A DNA stretch of 64,000 nucleotides from an uncultured Marinicella sp. GTDB taxonomy: Bacteria > Pseudomonadota > Gammaproteobacteria > Xanthomonadales > Marinicellaceae. The DNA is taken from contig CANNAM010000003.1 of NCBI GenBank assembly GCA_947502595.1, positions 124,001-188,000 on the forward strand, read 5' to 3'. The first letter of the stretch is position 1. Each line of letters begins with the position of its first letter. Of the stretch, positions 1 to 8,465 are shown in pieces. Position numbers and translations under genes: made by a program. Below the pieces are notes generated by a model. The model was not told where the DNA came from and did no database searches. It worked only from the letters and a program-made list of their open reading frames with translations.

Positions 1-269
1 CAGTGATTTTACCGCATACATCTTTGCAAGGAGCCAAAATAATTGCCGCAAAAATTTTACAAAACGTTGCAGATTTTGACCCTAAAACCATGTCCTTAGC
101 CATCGATGAGTGCATCACCTTGAGTATTGGGATTGGCGTATTTTCTGACAATAACTGGGAAACCGCACAATCGGCTGACTTAATCAAACAAGCTGACCAG
201 GGACTGTATTTGGCCAAAAACAACGGCAAAAACCAATACCAAACAGTGATTGAAGATGCCGACCAATAA
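1..269 (+). CDS. Diguanylate cyclase, C-terminal part of GGDEF domain (5' truncated by window)
   Basis: Only the last 88 or so residues are visible; the reading frame is open to the left edge. The segment begins with ILPHTSLQGA and later has SIGIGVF and ADQGLYLAKNNGKNQ, which are the usual C-terminal strands and last helix of a GGDEF domain. The family makes cyclic di-GMP from two GTP. The GGDEF signature itself lies outside the window, so activity cannot be judged. A second GGDEF gene follows at 1809, after pldA on the other strand. Confidence 0.85.
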   Translation, partial: VILPHTSLQGAKIIAAKILQNVADFDPKTMSLAIDECITLSIGIGVFSDNNWETAQSADLIKQADQGLYLAKNNGKNQYQTVIEDADQ

Positions 270-419
270 TTACAGCGACACGCAAAACTTATAGAAAGCT
301 GTTTTTTTTGCCACCAACTTAAATCGAGACTTACGTTGGCGACCCGTTTGCCCCAGTGTTACATATTGGCTAATCAGCAGTACCAGCAGAACTGGCTGGG
401 ATCAGATCATCAGTTGTTC

Positions 420-1457
420 TTATAATAAATCATTCAAAGCTATGCCAATGCCAAATCGAGTTTGGCGGTAGTTATAATCAATCAAACTCTCACCATAACC
501 ATTGGACGCAGTGGCGTAGCCTTTGAGCTTACCCCACAATGGAAAAGTAAAGCCCAGTTCTGCAAACCCCCTGTTTGTCGCAAAATTCTCACGACCAATG
601 AAGTTCAACTCCTTGTCTCCCCATTGGTAAGCCATGGCAACTTCAAAATGACCCATATAGTCTAAAATGTCAGGGTTGTCATCACCATCGGGATCCAATT
701 CAAACTCTTTTCTGCCTTCATTCAGACGCACCCAAGGCTTAAATGAAAAGGCAAAATTATTTTTTTCAAAAAGTAAATGTGCATACACCCGGTTCCAACT
801 TCGTGACAGAATCTGACTTCTGCCATTTGATATATGTTCAAAACCTAAAACAAACCCGGTGTTGCCACCAAATGGCTGCCACTCCAATGGCATCAGGTAG
901 AACAGTTCAGGGTTGTAGTTGGTTTCTCGAAATGGTTTTGAAATATTTTCTGCGTAGGTTTGCCACCAGGCCTGCAAAGTAAAGCCCAAATACAAAGCAT
1001 CACCTTCTACCAATATCTGATTTGGATTAAGGGGCACTTTATAACTGATTTGAAATTTCGTCTCTAAATCCTCTAAATTGTCTTCATAACCACTGAATGT
1101 GGCATAAACATCTTTGTTGATTGCGTTGGTGGAATAGACTGGCAGGATATAATTCATCTTATGTGGAGTCAGCACAAACGGGCTGAATTGCATGTTCCGC
1201 TCTCTTTTCAAACGTTTCGAAATGGCCCCCAAATCTGCATCAGCTGAGACAACATTTTCTTCCACTGCAGCAGCCTGCTGCTGTTGACAAATTTGCTTGA
1301 TTTGCGCAATGGTTAAATTGTCATCTGCTTGAGCAAATTGCTGTAAAACACACTTTTCAATTAAGTCTGAGCCTGCCGGTAATTCTGCAGAAGCACTGCT
1401 TATACAGGCTAAACCCAACCACACAAAGGCTGGTAGCAAATATTTATTTTTCATCAT
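420..1457 (-). CDS. pldA: Outer membrane phospholipase A (OMPLA)
   Basis: Outer-membrane beta-barrel enzyme that hydrolyses acyl ester bonds of phospholipids misplaced in the outer leaflet. The 345-residue protein has a signal peptide (about residues 1-24, ending SASA), then an N-terminal stretch of about 70 residues rich in Gln and Ala, then the barrel. The active-site region FEHISNGRS...SRSWNRVY holds His208, Ser210 and Asn222, with the same 14-residue His-to-Asn spacing as the E. coli triad His142/Ser144/Asn156. The N-terminal extension is longer than in the E. coli enzyme. The gene is transcribed alone, between two diguanylate cyclase genes on the other strand. Confidence 0.93.
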   Translation of the reverse strand: MMKNKYLLPAFVWLGLACISSASAELPAGSDLIEKCVLQQFAQADDNLTIAQIKQICQQQQAAAVEENVVSADADLGAISKRLKRERNMQFSPFVLTPHKMNYILPVYSTNAINKDVYATFSGYEDNLEDLETKFQISYKVPLNPNQILVEGDALYLGFTLQAWWQTYAENISKPFRETNYNPELFYLMPLEWQPFGGNTGFVLGFEHISNGRSQILSRSWNRVYAHLLFEKNNFAFSFKPWVRLNEGRKEFELDPDGDDNPDILDYMGHFEVAMAYQWGDKELNFIGRENFATNRGFAELGFTFPLWGKLKGYATASNGYGESLIDYNYRQTRFGIGIALNDLL

Positions 1458-1808
1458 ATTTTTAAGTTAAGAGACTAGAGTGAATGGATCTGACAGAACC
1501 CGGTACTTGCACCTGATTAAACCAGGCCCGCATTTTAACTGATTTTGCACAACCAAATTAAAACAAAGGTTAAAAATCGCAGCAAACCCAATTACTTGAA
1601 GCTCAATTCATGATTTCAGCTGCATAAAAAAAGCAATAATTTGTCAACCCTGAACTTTATGCAATCACTGGCGGTGTAATTTTTGAAACTTTATAATTAT
1701 GTACGGTGGTTTTTTTGCTTAAACCCTTGATAACCATTGCTTAGATTTGACTCAGTGATTATTTATCCATATTATGTATAGTCATTCAGCACAGTTTACT
1801 TTTGCCTA
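1458..1808. other. Divergent intergenic region pldA / GGDEF gene
   Basis: About 350 bp, AT-rich, no open frame worth calling. It should carry the promoters of both divergent genes. The best candidate is the plus-strand promoter listed separately at 1747-1775. A second isolated TATAAT (1692-1697) has no good -35 partner. Confidence 0.5.
1747..1775 (+). promoter_or_regulatory. Predicted sigma-70 promoter of GGDEF gene
   Basis: TTGACT (1747-1752), 17-bp spacer, TATTAT (1770-1775). Transcription would start near 1782, about 26 nt before the ATG at 1809. No Shine-Dalgarno sequence is obvious before that ATG. Confidence 0.6.
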
Positions 1809-3218
1809 ATGAACCAAACACCAGCCCCCAATCAATCAACGGTTCAAAGTAATTTAACTGAAGGCATTCAACATGCGTTGTTACAAAAAAACACCGCTTT
1901 GGTTTACTTGAGTCTGTTGGTATCCAGCCTCATTTCACTTACTGTGCTGTTGGCATGGTTGATTCCTGACATATCAGAAAATTTACCACCAAACTGGAGC
2001 AAGATGCAATTTGCCACTGCACTTTCATTGTTGGTATTAAGTTTGGGTGAATTATTTAAAACAGGGTCATTTAAACACAGCCAAAAAACCTCCAAGAGCA
2101 GGTCCATCGGTGCTGTACTGTTTGGCGTTGTCGCCATCATTATTGCCAGCAACACACTTTCTCAACATGCTTTTGGCAAAGGCATCCCACTGAACCTGGT
2201 GTTCGTGAATGACAGCCAAGTACATTTATCTCACCTGATGTCAATCCAATCGTCAGTTTGTGTGCTGATACTGGGATTTTTACAAATCATCGACCACAAA
2301 CAAACAGGGCTTAAGGGCATTGGCTTAGATGCCACTTACTTGGCATTGTTTACCGTCATATTGATTTACATCTCTGGCTATGTGTTTGGCGTATTTCAAT
2401 TTATTGGCAGTTCTCAAGATGTGTTGATTTCGTCACAGGCTTTGATTGCCATCATTTTCCTGGCCTATTCTGCCATGATCAGGCGCGCCCCCTATGGTGC
2501 CTTTTCGGTGTTGGTAGAACAAGGCACAGGCAGTAAATTTGCCAGAATCCTGTTGCCTTTTGCGGTGCTATTATCCTATGTAGTTATCATGTATTCAAAC
2601 AACTTACTGACCACCAGTCAGCTGTCCATGCAAACCGCTGCGGCATTGACTGCGGCGGGCTTGGCAACCATCTTGGTGGTGGTGGTGCTTTTTTTAGCCA
2701 AAAGAATCAATCGGCTTGAAAACCACTTGATGGACATCACCATCACTGATGAGTTGACTCAAATCAACAATTTACGTGGCTTTTACTTGATCGGTGAACA
2801 GGTTTATCAAGACTCACTGCATACCAACAATGAACTGTCCTTGTACTATTTTGACTTGGATGGATTGAAACAAGTGAATGATCAATTTGGTCATAAAATA
2901 GGCTCAGAAATGATCAAAAGTTTTGCCAATATTTTAGTCAACACTTTTGACCGCAGTGATGTGGTGGGCCGGCTTGGTGGCGATGAGTTTGCTGTCATTG
3001 CACACCCAACCAAGTCATCTGCATTGCCCTATGCAAAAAAACTGCAAATAGCTGTGGATTCATACAACACCTCTGTTAATACCCCTTTTCACATCAGTTA
3101 CAGTTCAGGTGAAATTCGAGTCCAAACTGATACAGAACAATCTTTGCGCGAATGGGTCCATCAAGCCGACGCAGCCATGTACCAAGCCAAAAACAGCAAG
3201 AAAATACATCACGACTGA
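1809..3218 (+). CDS. Membrane-anchored diguanylate cyclase (GGDEF)
   Basis: 469 residues. The N-terminal 300 residues contain about eight hydrophobic segments (roughly 34-54, 68-83, 100-114, 146-161, 176-196, 208-224, 246-265, 277-297), making a polytopic membrane sensor that I cannot assign to a named MASE family. Residues about 310-465 are a GGDEF domain with an intact GGDEF signature at 390-394 and the substrate-binding YYFDLDGLKQVND stretch, so cyclic di-GMP synthesis is expected. The usual RxxD product-inhibition site reads DRSD here, so its arginine is missing and feedback inhibition may be weak. No EAL domain. Monocistronic as far as can be seen. Confidence 0.9.
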   Translation: MNQTPAPNQSTVQSNLTEGIQHALLQKNTALVYLSLLVSSLISLTVLLAWLIPDISENLPPNWSKMQFATALSLLVLSLGELFKTGSFKHSQKTSKSRSIGAVLFGVVAIIIASNTLSQHAFGKGIPLNLVFVNDSQVHLSHLMSIQSSVCVLILGFLQIIDHKQTGLKGIGLDATYLALFTVILIYISGYVFGVFQFIGSSQDVLISSQALIAIIFLAYSAMIRRAPYGAFSVLVEQGTGSKFARILLPFAVLLSYVVIMYSNNLLTTSQLSMQTAAALTAAGLATILVVVVLFLAKRINRLENHLMDITITDELTQINNLRGFYLIGEQVYQDSLHTNNELSLYYFDLDGLKQVNDQFGHKIGSEMIKSFANILVNTFDRSDVVGRLGGDEFAVIAHPTKSSALPYAKKLQIAVDSYNTSVNTPFHISYSSGEIRVQTDTEQSLREWVHQADAAMYQAKNSKKIHHD

Positions 3219-3320
3219 ACAGTCATTAACTCATCCTGCCAATCCCTGGCACTTAAAGGCGCAACAACTTGTCAACTTGAGACAATCCCCTGACCTTGGT
3301 TTTGTTGTAAAATAGCCGGC

Positions 3321-4274
3321 ATGACTATTGAAAGAAACCCAGGCTTTGACCTGAACTTGGATTGGCTGGAGTCCATTCAAGTGAATAAAAGCGCCATCGA
3401 GCGCCGAGCAGCTTCATTGGGCACGCGACGCAGTGTGAAAAAACAGCACCAGACAGCGTGGCTATTGAAAGCCATTACTTTGATTGATTTGACCACTTTG
3501 GCCGGTGATGACACCGAATTGCGGGTCAAGCGTTTGTGCGCCAAAGCCAAAAACCCGATCCGACATGATTTAGTCGCGGCATTGGGCATCGAGGACATGC
3601 ACCTGACCACTGGCGCCGTTTGTGTCTATCATGACATGTTAAGCACTGCCGCCAAAGCACTCGAAGGCACAGACATACATTTGGCCGCCGTTTCAACAGG
3701 CTTTCCAGCAGGTTTAACACCGCTGCACCTCAAGCTTGAAGAAATCAAAGAATCGGTCAAAGCCGGGGCCGATGAAATTGACATCGTAATTACCCGCAAA
3801 CATGTGTTCGCTGAAAACTGGCAAGCTTTGTACGACGAAGTCAAAGCCTACCGCCAAGCCTGTGGAGAGGCTCACATGAAAACCATATTGGCCACCGGTG
3901 AAATTTCAACGTTAAGAAACGTCGCCAAGGCTTCAATGGTTTGCATGCTGGCCGGTGCTGACTTCATTAAGACTTCAACCGGTAAAGAATCAGTCAATGC
4001 AACCTTGCCGGTGTCACTGGCCATGATTCGTCAAATTCGTGAGTTTTATGTACGCACTGGTTACAAAGTTGGTTACAAACCAGCCGGCGGTATCAGCAAA
4101 GCCAAAGACGCACTGGTTTATTTGTCCATGATGAAAGAAGAATTGGGTGATGACTGGTTACAAGCTGACTTATTCCGCTTCGGCGCATCCAGCTTACTGG
4201 GCGACATCGAACGCCAACTCGAACATCAGGTTTCAGGCCATTATTCAGCTGCACATCGGCATGCAATAGCCTAG
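3321..4274 (+). CDS. deoC: Deoxyribose-phosphate aldolase, long (DERA/eukaryote-like) form
   Basis: Cleaves 2-deoxyribose-5-phosphate to glyceraldehyde-3-phosphate and acetaldehyde in deoxynucleoside catabolism. At 317 residues it is longer than E. coli DeoC (about 260) and near the length of animal DERA, with an N-terminal extension of about 50 residues. The Schiff-base lysine is Lys217 in ADFIKTSTGK; the second lysine is Lys253 in GYKPAGG, and the catalytic aspartate is Asp154 in DEIDIV. It is the first gene of a deo operon; the next gene starts one base after its stop codon. A TAAAAT box at 3308-3313 sits so close to the ATG that, if used, it would give a leaderless message; this is only a possibility. 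Confidence 0.95.
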   Translation: MTIERNPGFDLNLDWLESIQVNKSAIERRAASLGTRRSVKKQHQTAWLLKAITLIDLTTLAGDDTELRVKRLCAKAKNPIRHDLVAALGIEDMHLTTGAVCVYHDMLSTAAKALEGTDIHLAAVSTGFPAGLTPLHLKLEEIKESVKAGADEIDIVITRKHVFAENWQALYDEVKAYRQACGEAHMKTILATGEISTLRNVAKASMVCMLAGADFIKTSTGKESVNATLPVSLAMIRQIREFYVRTGYKVGYKPAGGISKAKDALVYLSMMKEELGDDWLQADLFRFGASSLLGDIERQLEHQVSGHYSAAHRHAIA

Positions 4275-4275
4275 G

Positions 4276-6657
4276 ATGAACAAAGACACAATGACTACTA
4301 TAAACATCAAAGACATATTCAACAACATGGATTACGGCAAAGCACCAGAATCACCTGCACCAGCCCTTGAATGGTTGGCTCAGCAAAACAACAAGATGAG
4401 CCATTTCATTGGTGGTGACTGGCACGCAGGCAAAGACCATTTTGACAGCACCAATCCAGCCACTGGTGAGTGCTTGGCCAAAGTGGCTCAAGCCGATGAA
4501 AACACCGTTAATCTGGCAGTTAAGGCTGCTCAAAAAGCGTTGCCAAAGTGGCAAGCTTTGTCCGGTCATGAACGCGGTGAATACCTCTATGCAATTGCTC
4601 GCTTGATACAAAAAAACACCCGGTTGTTTGCGGTTTTAGAAACATTAGACAATGGTAAACCAATCCGTGAAAGCCGTGACATCGATGTGCCTTTGGCCAT
4701 CCGTCATTTCTACCACCATGCAGGTTGGGCACAGTTGATTGAGTCGGAATTACCCAATCATCAAGCCATCGGTGTGGTCGGGCAAATCATCCCTTGGAAT
4801 TTTCCGCTGTTGATGTTGGCATGGAAAGTTGCCCCGGCCTTAGCTACCGGTAACACCATCGTTATTAAACCTGCTGAATTCACCTCTTTAACTGCTTTGC
4901 TGTTTGCTGAAATATGCCAACAAGCCGGATTACCCAAAGGTGTTTTGAATGTAGTGACTGGTGATGGCAGCACTGGGCAACACATTGTGCAGCACCCAGA
5001 GATCAAAAAAATCGCTTTCACTGGCTCAACTGCAGTGGGCCGTTGGATCAGGCAGGCCACCGCTGGTAGCGGGAAAAAGCTGTCATTAGAGTTGGGTGGT
5101 AAATCTGCTTTCATCGTTTGTGCTGATGCCGATTTAGATGCCGCCGTCGAAGGTGTGGTTGATGCCATTTGGTTCAACCAAGGCCAAGTTTGTTGTGCTG
5201 GATCAAGGTTACTGGTACAAGAAGCTGTTGCTGAGCGCTTCCATAAAAAATTAATCGATCGCATGCATAAATTGCGCATTGGTGACCCATTGGATAAATC
5301 CATCGATATGGGTGCCATTATTGACCCCAGACAACAACAAAAAATCGCCACTTTGGTTCAAGCCGGTGTCGATGCTGGGGCCAGTCTCAACCAATCAACC
5401 GCTGACCTACCTAAAGTTGGTTGTTTTTATCCTCCCACCTTATTGACCGATGTTTCACCATCTGATCAAGTCGTACAAGATGAAATTTTTGGCCCTGTTC
5501 TGGTATCAATGACTTTCCGCACACCCAGTGAAGCAGTGGCTTTGGCCAATAATTCACGTTATGGTTTAGCGGCCAGCATTTGGAGCGAAAACATCAACAT
5601 GGCCATGCACTTAACACCGCTGGTACAAGCCGGTATTGTGTGGATTAACTGCACCAATATGATGGACGCAGCAGCTGGTTTTGGCGGTGTTAAAGAGTCC
5701 GGATTTGGTCGTGAAGGCGGCAAAGAAGGCTTGTATGAGTACCTGCAGCTAAAAACCAATTCAGCCAATCAAACCAAAGCACCCGCTGCCAAACAACCCG
5801 CCAAAATCATTGAGCCAGTACCAGGCATGGACAAAACCCCGAAGATGTATATCGGTGGCAAACAAGTCAGGCCCGATGGCGGTTACTCCTATCCAATACT
5901 TAACAACAAAGGTCAGCTGATCACCCATGCTGGACTGGGCAACCGCAAAGATGTCAGGAATGCCGTTGAAGCCGCTGCCAACAGCCCAACTTGGGCGCAG
6001 ATGAATGCCTACCAACGGCAACAAGTCATGTACTTTATGGCAGAAAACCTGTCTTACCGCAAGGCAGAATTTGCTGAACGATTGGTGGCCAGTGGCCACA
6101 GTAAAAAACAAGCCGAAACGGAAGTGCAAACCTCGATCCAACGCTTGAGTTACTATGCCGCTTGGTGTGATAAATACGATGGCCAAATCCACAGCGTACC
6201 GTTGCGCGGTGTCGCCATGGCCATGCATGAACCAATTGGTGTGATTGCCATCCAATGTCCTGATGAAGCCCCCTTATTGAGCTTTATTTCTTTGTTGGCA
6301 CCGGCTTTGGCCATGGGCAATCGGGTGGTGATGACAGCATCAACAGCTTTCCCCTTGGCGGCGCTGGATTTTTATCAGGTGCTGAATACTTCTGATGTGC
6401 CAGCAGGCACGGTGAACATCCTCAGCGGCAACCAAGCCGAGCTAACCAAACCCTTGGCGGGACACATGAATGTCGATGCCATGTGGTCATTTGGTGCCGA
6501 TGCTGAACTGGTTGAACATGAATCAGCCACCAACTTAAAACGAACTTGGACCCACAGCAACCGCAAAGATTGGCTCAACGCCAATCAAGGTCAAGGCGTG
6601 GAATTTTTAAGACAAGCAACCCAAGTAAAAAACATCTGGACTCCTTATGGCGAATAA
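4276..6657 (+). CDS. ALDH16-type aldehyde dehydrogenase with second, non-catalytic ALDH domain
   Basis: 793 residues in two ALDH-fold parts. Residues about 28-495 are a complete aldehyde dehydrogenase: PWNFP (Asn175), LELGGK (general-base Glu272), and NQGQVCCAGSR with catalytic Cys306. Residues about 520-793 repeat the Rossmann portion only (compare APALAMGNRVVM with APALATGNTIVI in the first half) and lack the Cys/Glu catalytic elements. This layout is that of ALDH16, known from animals and some bacteria; bacterial members keep the catalytic Cys. It starts 1 bp after the deoC stop and overlaps the next gene by 11 bp. The likely role, inferred from context, is oxidising the acetaldehyde released by DeoC. 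An alternative start is the Met at codon 6. Confidence 0.88.
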   Translation: MNKDTMTTINIKDIFNNMDYGKAPESPAPALEWLAQQNNKMSHFIGGDWHAGKDHFDSTNPATGECLAKVAQADENTVNLAVKAAQKALPKWQALSGHERGEYLYAIARLIQKNTRLFAVLETLDNGKPIRESRDIDVPLAIRHFYHHAGWAQLIESELPNHQAIGVVGQIIPWNFPLLMLAWKVAPALATGNTIVIKPAEFTSLTALLFAEICQQAGLPKGVLNVVTGDGSTGQHIVQHPEIKKIAFTGSTAVGRWIRQATAGSGKKLSLELGGKSAFIVCADADLDAAVEGVVDAIWFNQGQVCCAGSRLLVQEAVAERFHKKLIDRMHKLRIGDPLDKSIDMGAIIDPRQQQKIATLVQAGVDAGASLNQSTADLPKVGCFYPPTLLTDVSPSDQVVQDEIFGPVLVSMTFRTPSEAVALANNSRYGLAASIWSENINMAMHLTPLVQAGIVWINCTNMMDAAAGFGGVKESGFGREGGKEGLYEYLQLKTNSANQTKAPAAKQPAKIIEPVPGMDKTPKMYIGGKQVRPDGGYSYPILNNKGQLITHAGLGNRKDVRNAVEAAANSPTWAQMNAYQRQQVMYFMAENLSYRKAEFAERLVASGHSKKQAETEVQTSIQRLSYYAAWCDKYDGQIHSVPLRGVAMAMHEPIGVIAIQCPDEAPLLSFISLLAPALAMGNRVVMTASTAFPLAALDFYQVLNTSDVPAGTVNILSGNQAELTKPLAGHMNVDAMWSFGADAELVEHESATNLKRTWTHSNRKDWLNANQGQGVEFLRQATQVKNIWTPYGE

Positions 6658-7489
6658 CCCACCAAACGATGAACAAATCCAACCGGCAGTGGAGTTCATT
6701 CAAAACCTACAAGGCTTGCTGAGCTCTGATTATGCCGCCAAAGTGGCGATGATTCTTGGCTCGGGCTTGGGCTCAGTAACTGAACATACTGAGGTATTGG
6801 CAGAAATACCTTACAGTGACATCCCCGGGTTTCCACAAACTGGGGTGACAGGACATTCAGGTTCAATGCTGTTGACATTAATGGACGGCAACCCATTGAT
6901 CATCCTCAATGGCCGCATTCATTTCTACGAACAAGGCGATGCCAGCGCCATGGCGCCAGTGATTGCCACCCTCAAAGCATTGGGCGTTGAAACCTTGATT
7001 TTGACCAATGCCGCGGGCTCGCTGCTGAACTCACCGCCTGGATCGGTGCTGCTGATTAAAGACTACATCAACTTCACCGGCCAATCACCACTGTTTGGGG
7101 TGGCCGATAACGGTCGTTTTGTCAGTATGAACAAAGCCTATGATGCTGAATACCGTAACCAGCTGCTTCAAATTGCCGAACAAAACAGCATCCCTTTACC
7201 TCAAGGCGTCTACGCTTGGATGTCTGGCCCGCAATTCGAAACCCCTGCTGAAATACGCGCCATCCGCATACTGGGCGCTGACGCGGTGGGCATGTCAACC
7301 GTACCTGAAACCATTTTAGCCCGTTACCATGGCATGAAAGTCGCCGCCCTGTCGATCATCACTAACTACGGTGCTGGCATGGATGACACCCACATAAGCC
7401 ATGAACAAACCCTGGAGTATGCCCCTAAAGCCGCAGCCAAAGTTCAGGTGTTAATCAGTGGGTTTTTGGATCATTTGTATGGTGAGTGA
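6647..7489 (+). CDS. punA: Purine-nucleoside phosphorylase (trimeric PNP family)
   Basis: Splits inosine/guanosine and deoxy forms with phosphate to free base plus (deoxy)ribose-1-phosphate. The 280-residue protein shows the phosphate-binding ILGSGLG near residue 37, GHSG and GRIHFYEQG in the first half, LILTNAAGSL in the middle, and GPQFETPAEIRAIRILGADAVGMSTVPE, all typical of the PNP/MTAP class II family (PunA/XapA type). Its ATG lies 11 bp inside the end of the aldehyde dehydrogenase gene, so the two are probably translationally coupled. Phosphopentomutase (deoB), needed to feed DeoC, is not in the window. The exact base preference cannot be read from sequence. Confidence 0.92.
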   Translation: MANNPPNDEQIQPAVEFIQNLQGLLSSDYAAKVAMILGSGLGSVTEHTEVLAEIPYSDIPGFPQTGVTGHSGSMLLTLMDGNPLIILNGRIHFYEQGDASAMAPVIATLKALGVETLILTNAAGSLLNSPPGSVLLIKDYINFTGQSPLFGVADNGRFVSMNKAYDAEYRNQLLQIAEQNSIPLPQGVYAWMSGPQFETPAEIRAIRILGADAVGMSTVPETILARYHGMKVAALSIITNYGAGMDDTHISHEQTLEYAPKAAAKVQVLISGFLDHLYGE

Positions 7490-7492
7490 TAA

Positions 7493-7807
7493 ATGACTGA
7501 GGCCAATGAAATCAGTCCTCTGAGAAATCTTGTGAACGGATTAATTTTATTAATTTATCTTGCCGGGTTTATGCTTTTTATTTACGGTTCCTGGGAAAGA
7601 TTATGGACAGAAGCTGGCAACCCTCCTCTCAGTGGAGGAGCGTTTTTATTGTTTATGGTTTTTTCTGCTGTTATCTTTCTATCTGCAGCAACCACAGTTG
7701 TAAAGAAAGTAATTCAAAAAAAAAGAATAGAAATTAATTTTTGGACGTTTGTACCTGTGATTTATTATGGGATAATTTATAGCTGGTTTTATTTTCACAA
7801 ACTTTGA
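7493..7807 (+). CDS. Small hypothetical membrane protein
   Basis: 104 residues with three hydrophobic segments (about 13-33, 47-70 and 82-101) and a basic stretch VKKVIQKKRIE between the second and third. It begins 3 bp after the nucleoside phosphorylase stop, so it is probably the next cistron of the deo operon. I do not recognise a family. The sequence is visibly more AT-rich than deoC or deoA and lacks the usual codon pattern of its neighbours, which together with the repeat and toxin-antitoxin pair downstream suggests that 7.5-8.8 kb is an inserted segment. Confidence 0.6.
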   Translation: MTEANEISPLRNLVNGLILLIYLAGFMLFIYGSWERLWTEAGNPPLSGGAFLLFMVFSAVIFLSAATTVVKKVIQKKRIEINFWTFVPVIYYGIIYSWFYFHKL

Positions 7808-7863
7808 GTTGAATTATTAAGTTCATCATTCACACAAATATGGAAACCTGCTCTAAAGGGATC

Positions 7864-7880
7864 GCCGGCGGCCCGCCGGC
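7864..7880. repeat. GC-rich hairpin
   Basis: GCCGGCG (7864-7870) and CGCCGGC (7874-7880) form a perfect 7-bp stem with a 3-nt loop. It stands out in AT-rich surroundings. No T-run follows on either strand, so it is not a standard terminator; it may be a REP-like palindrome or a stabilising stem at the end of the upstream message. Confidence 0.5.
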
Positions 7881-8004
7881 ACCTGGATAGACCCAATTAA
7901 ACACCATCATTTTAATTTTTTATATGACTATGAAAAACAGTTAATATACGGGGTTGGCGCTGAGCATTAAACCAACAACATGGCTTTTAAGACTTCAGCC
8001 GACT

Positions 8005-8102
8005 GAGCCTGATGTCGAAGTCTCTATCAATCCTGAAAGTTTTTGCAGTTAACTGAACACACTTCGACAGGCTCTGTGAACTTTGATGCTTGTTCTCGAA
8101 GT
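8005..8102. repeat. Imperfect palindromic intergenic repeat (TTCGA-type)
   Basis: GAGCCTGATGTCGAAGT (8005-8021) is the inverse complement of ACTTCGACAGGCTC (8061-8074) apart from extra bases, and a further TCGAAGT arm lies at 8096-8102. The core CTTCGACAGGCTC resembles a dispersed intergenic palindrome seen in many bacterial genomes. Only this cluster is visible in the window. Confidence 0.45.
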
Positions 8103-8139
8103 CAGTCCCTACAAATGCACAATAAGAATGTTGTTTCAT

Positions 8140-8186
8140 TTGTACAGACTTTAAATATCAGTTAAAATAATCAAATCGAACGATTT
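8140..8186 (+). promoter_or_regulatory. Putative promoter and operator of toxin-antitoxin operon
   Basis: TTGTAC (8140-8145), 17-bp spacer, TAAAAT (8163-8168) is a modest sigma-70 candidate. Right after it, AAATCG-AA-CGATTT (8173-8186) is a perfect 6-bp inverted repeat ending 18 bp before the antitoxin ATG. Phd-type antitoxins bind such palindromes to repress their own operon, so this is the likely operator. Confidence 0.45.
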
Positions 8187-8204
8187 AAACGAAACGAGCT
8201 AATC

Positions 8205-8465
8205 ATGGAAAAACTAACTGCCAACCAAGCCAAAACACATTTTGGTCAACTGCTGATGAAAGCCCAAAGCGAGCCGGTACAAATTGATAAAAACGGCAAG
8301 CCTGTGGCTGTTGTTGTCTCAATGGAAAGTTTCGAAGCTTCTGAAAAAATCAAACTTGAAATGCTGAAATCACGTTTGAAAGTGGCTGAACATGAAATAA
8401 AAAATGGACAAACCACTGATGGCGAGGAATTTTTTGCAAAGCTGCTTGCTGGCGAATATGATTAA
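8205..8465 (+). CDS. Type II antitoxin, Phd/YefM family
   Basis: 86 residues. The N-terminus (MEKLTANQAKTHFGQLL, then PVQIDKNGKPVAVVVS, then MESF) is the Phd/YefM DNA-binding and dimer fold; the C-terminal half is charged and helical, as expected of the part that wraps the toxin. Its TAA stop shares its last A with the ATG of the toxin gene (8465). It would neutralise the ParE-like toxin and repress the operon. It lies inside the deo operon, between the nucleoside phosphorylase part and deoA. Confidence 0.9.
   Translation: MEKLTANQAKTHFGQLLMKAQSEPVQIDKNGKPVAVVVSMESFEASEKIKLEMLKSRLKVAEHEIKNGQTTDGEEFFAKLLAGEYD

Larger units (their letters stand above)
7808..8204. other. Intergenic stretch with hairpins between small membrane protein and toxin-antitoxin pair
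   Basis: About 400 bp without a credible gene. It holds a GC-rich 7-bp hairpin at 7864-7880, an imperfect inverted repeat at 8005-8102 (listed separately), and the presumed promoter and operator of the antitoxin gene just before 8205. Confidence 0.6.

Noticed and set aside
4761..5351. 196-codon minus-strand frame opposite the aldehyde dehydrogenase gene
   Set aside because: It is antisense to conserved catalytic sequence and its composition (Ser/Pro/Thr-rich) is that of a shadow frame.
7864..7880. Terminator after the nucleoside phosphorylase/membrane protein genes
   Set aside because: Stem is strong but there is no T-run on either strand.
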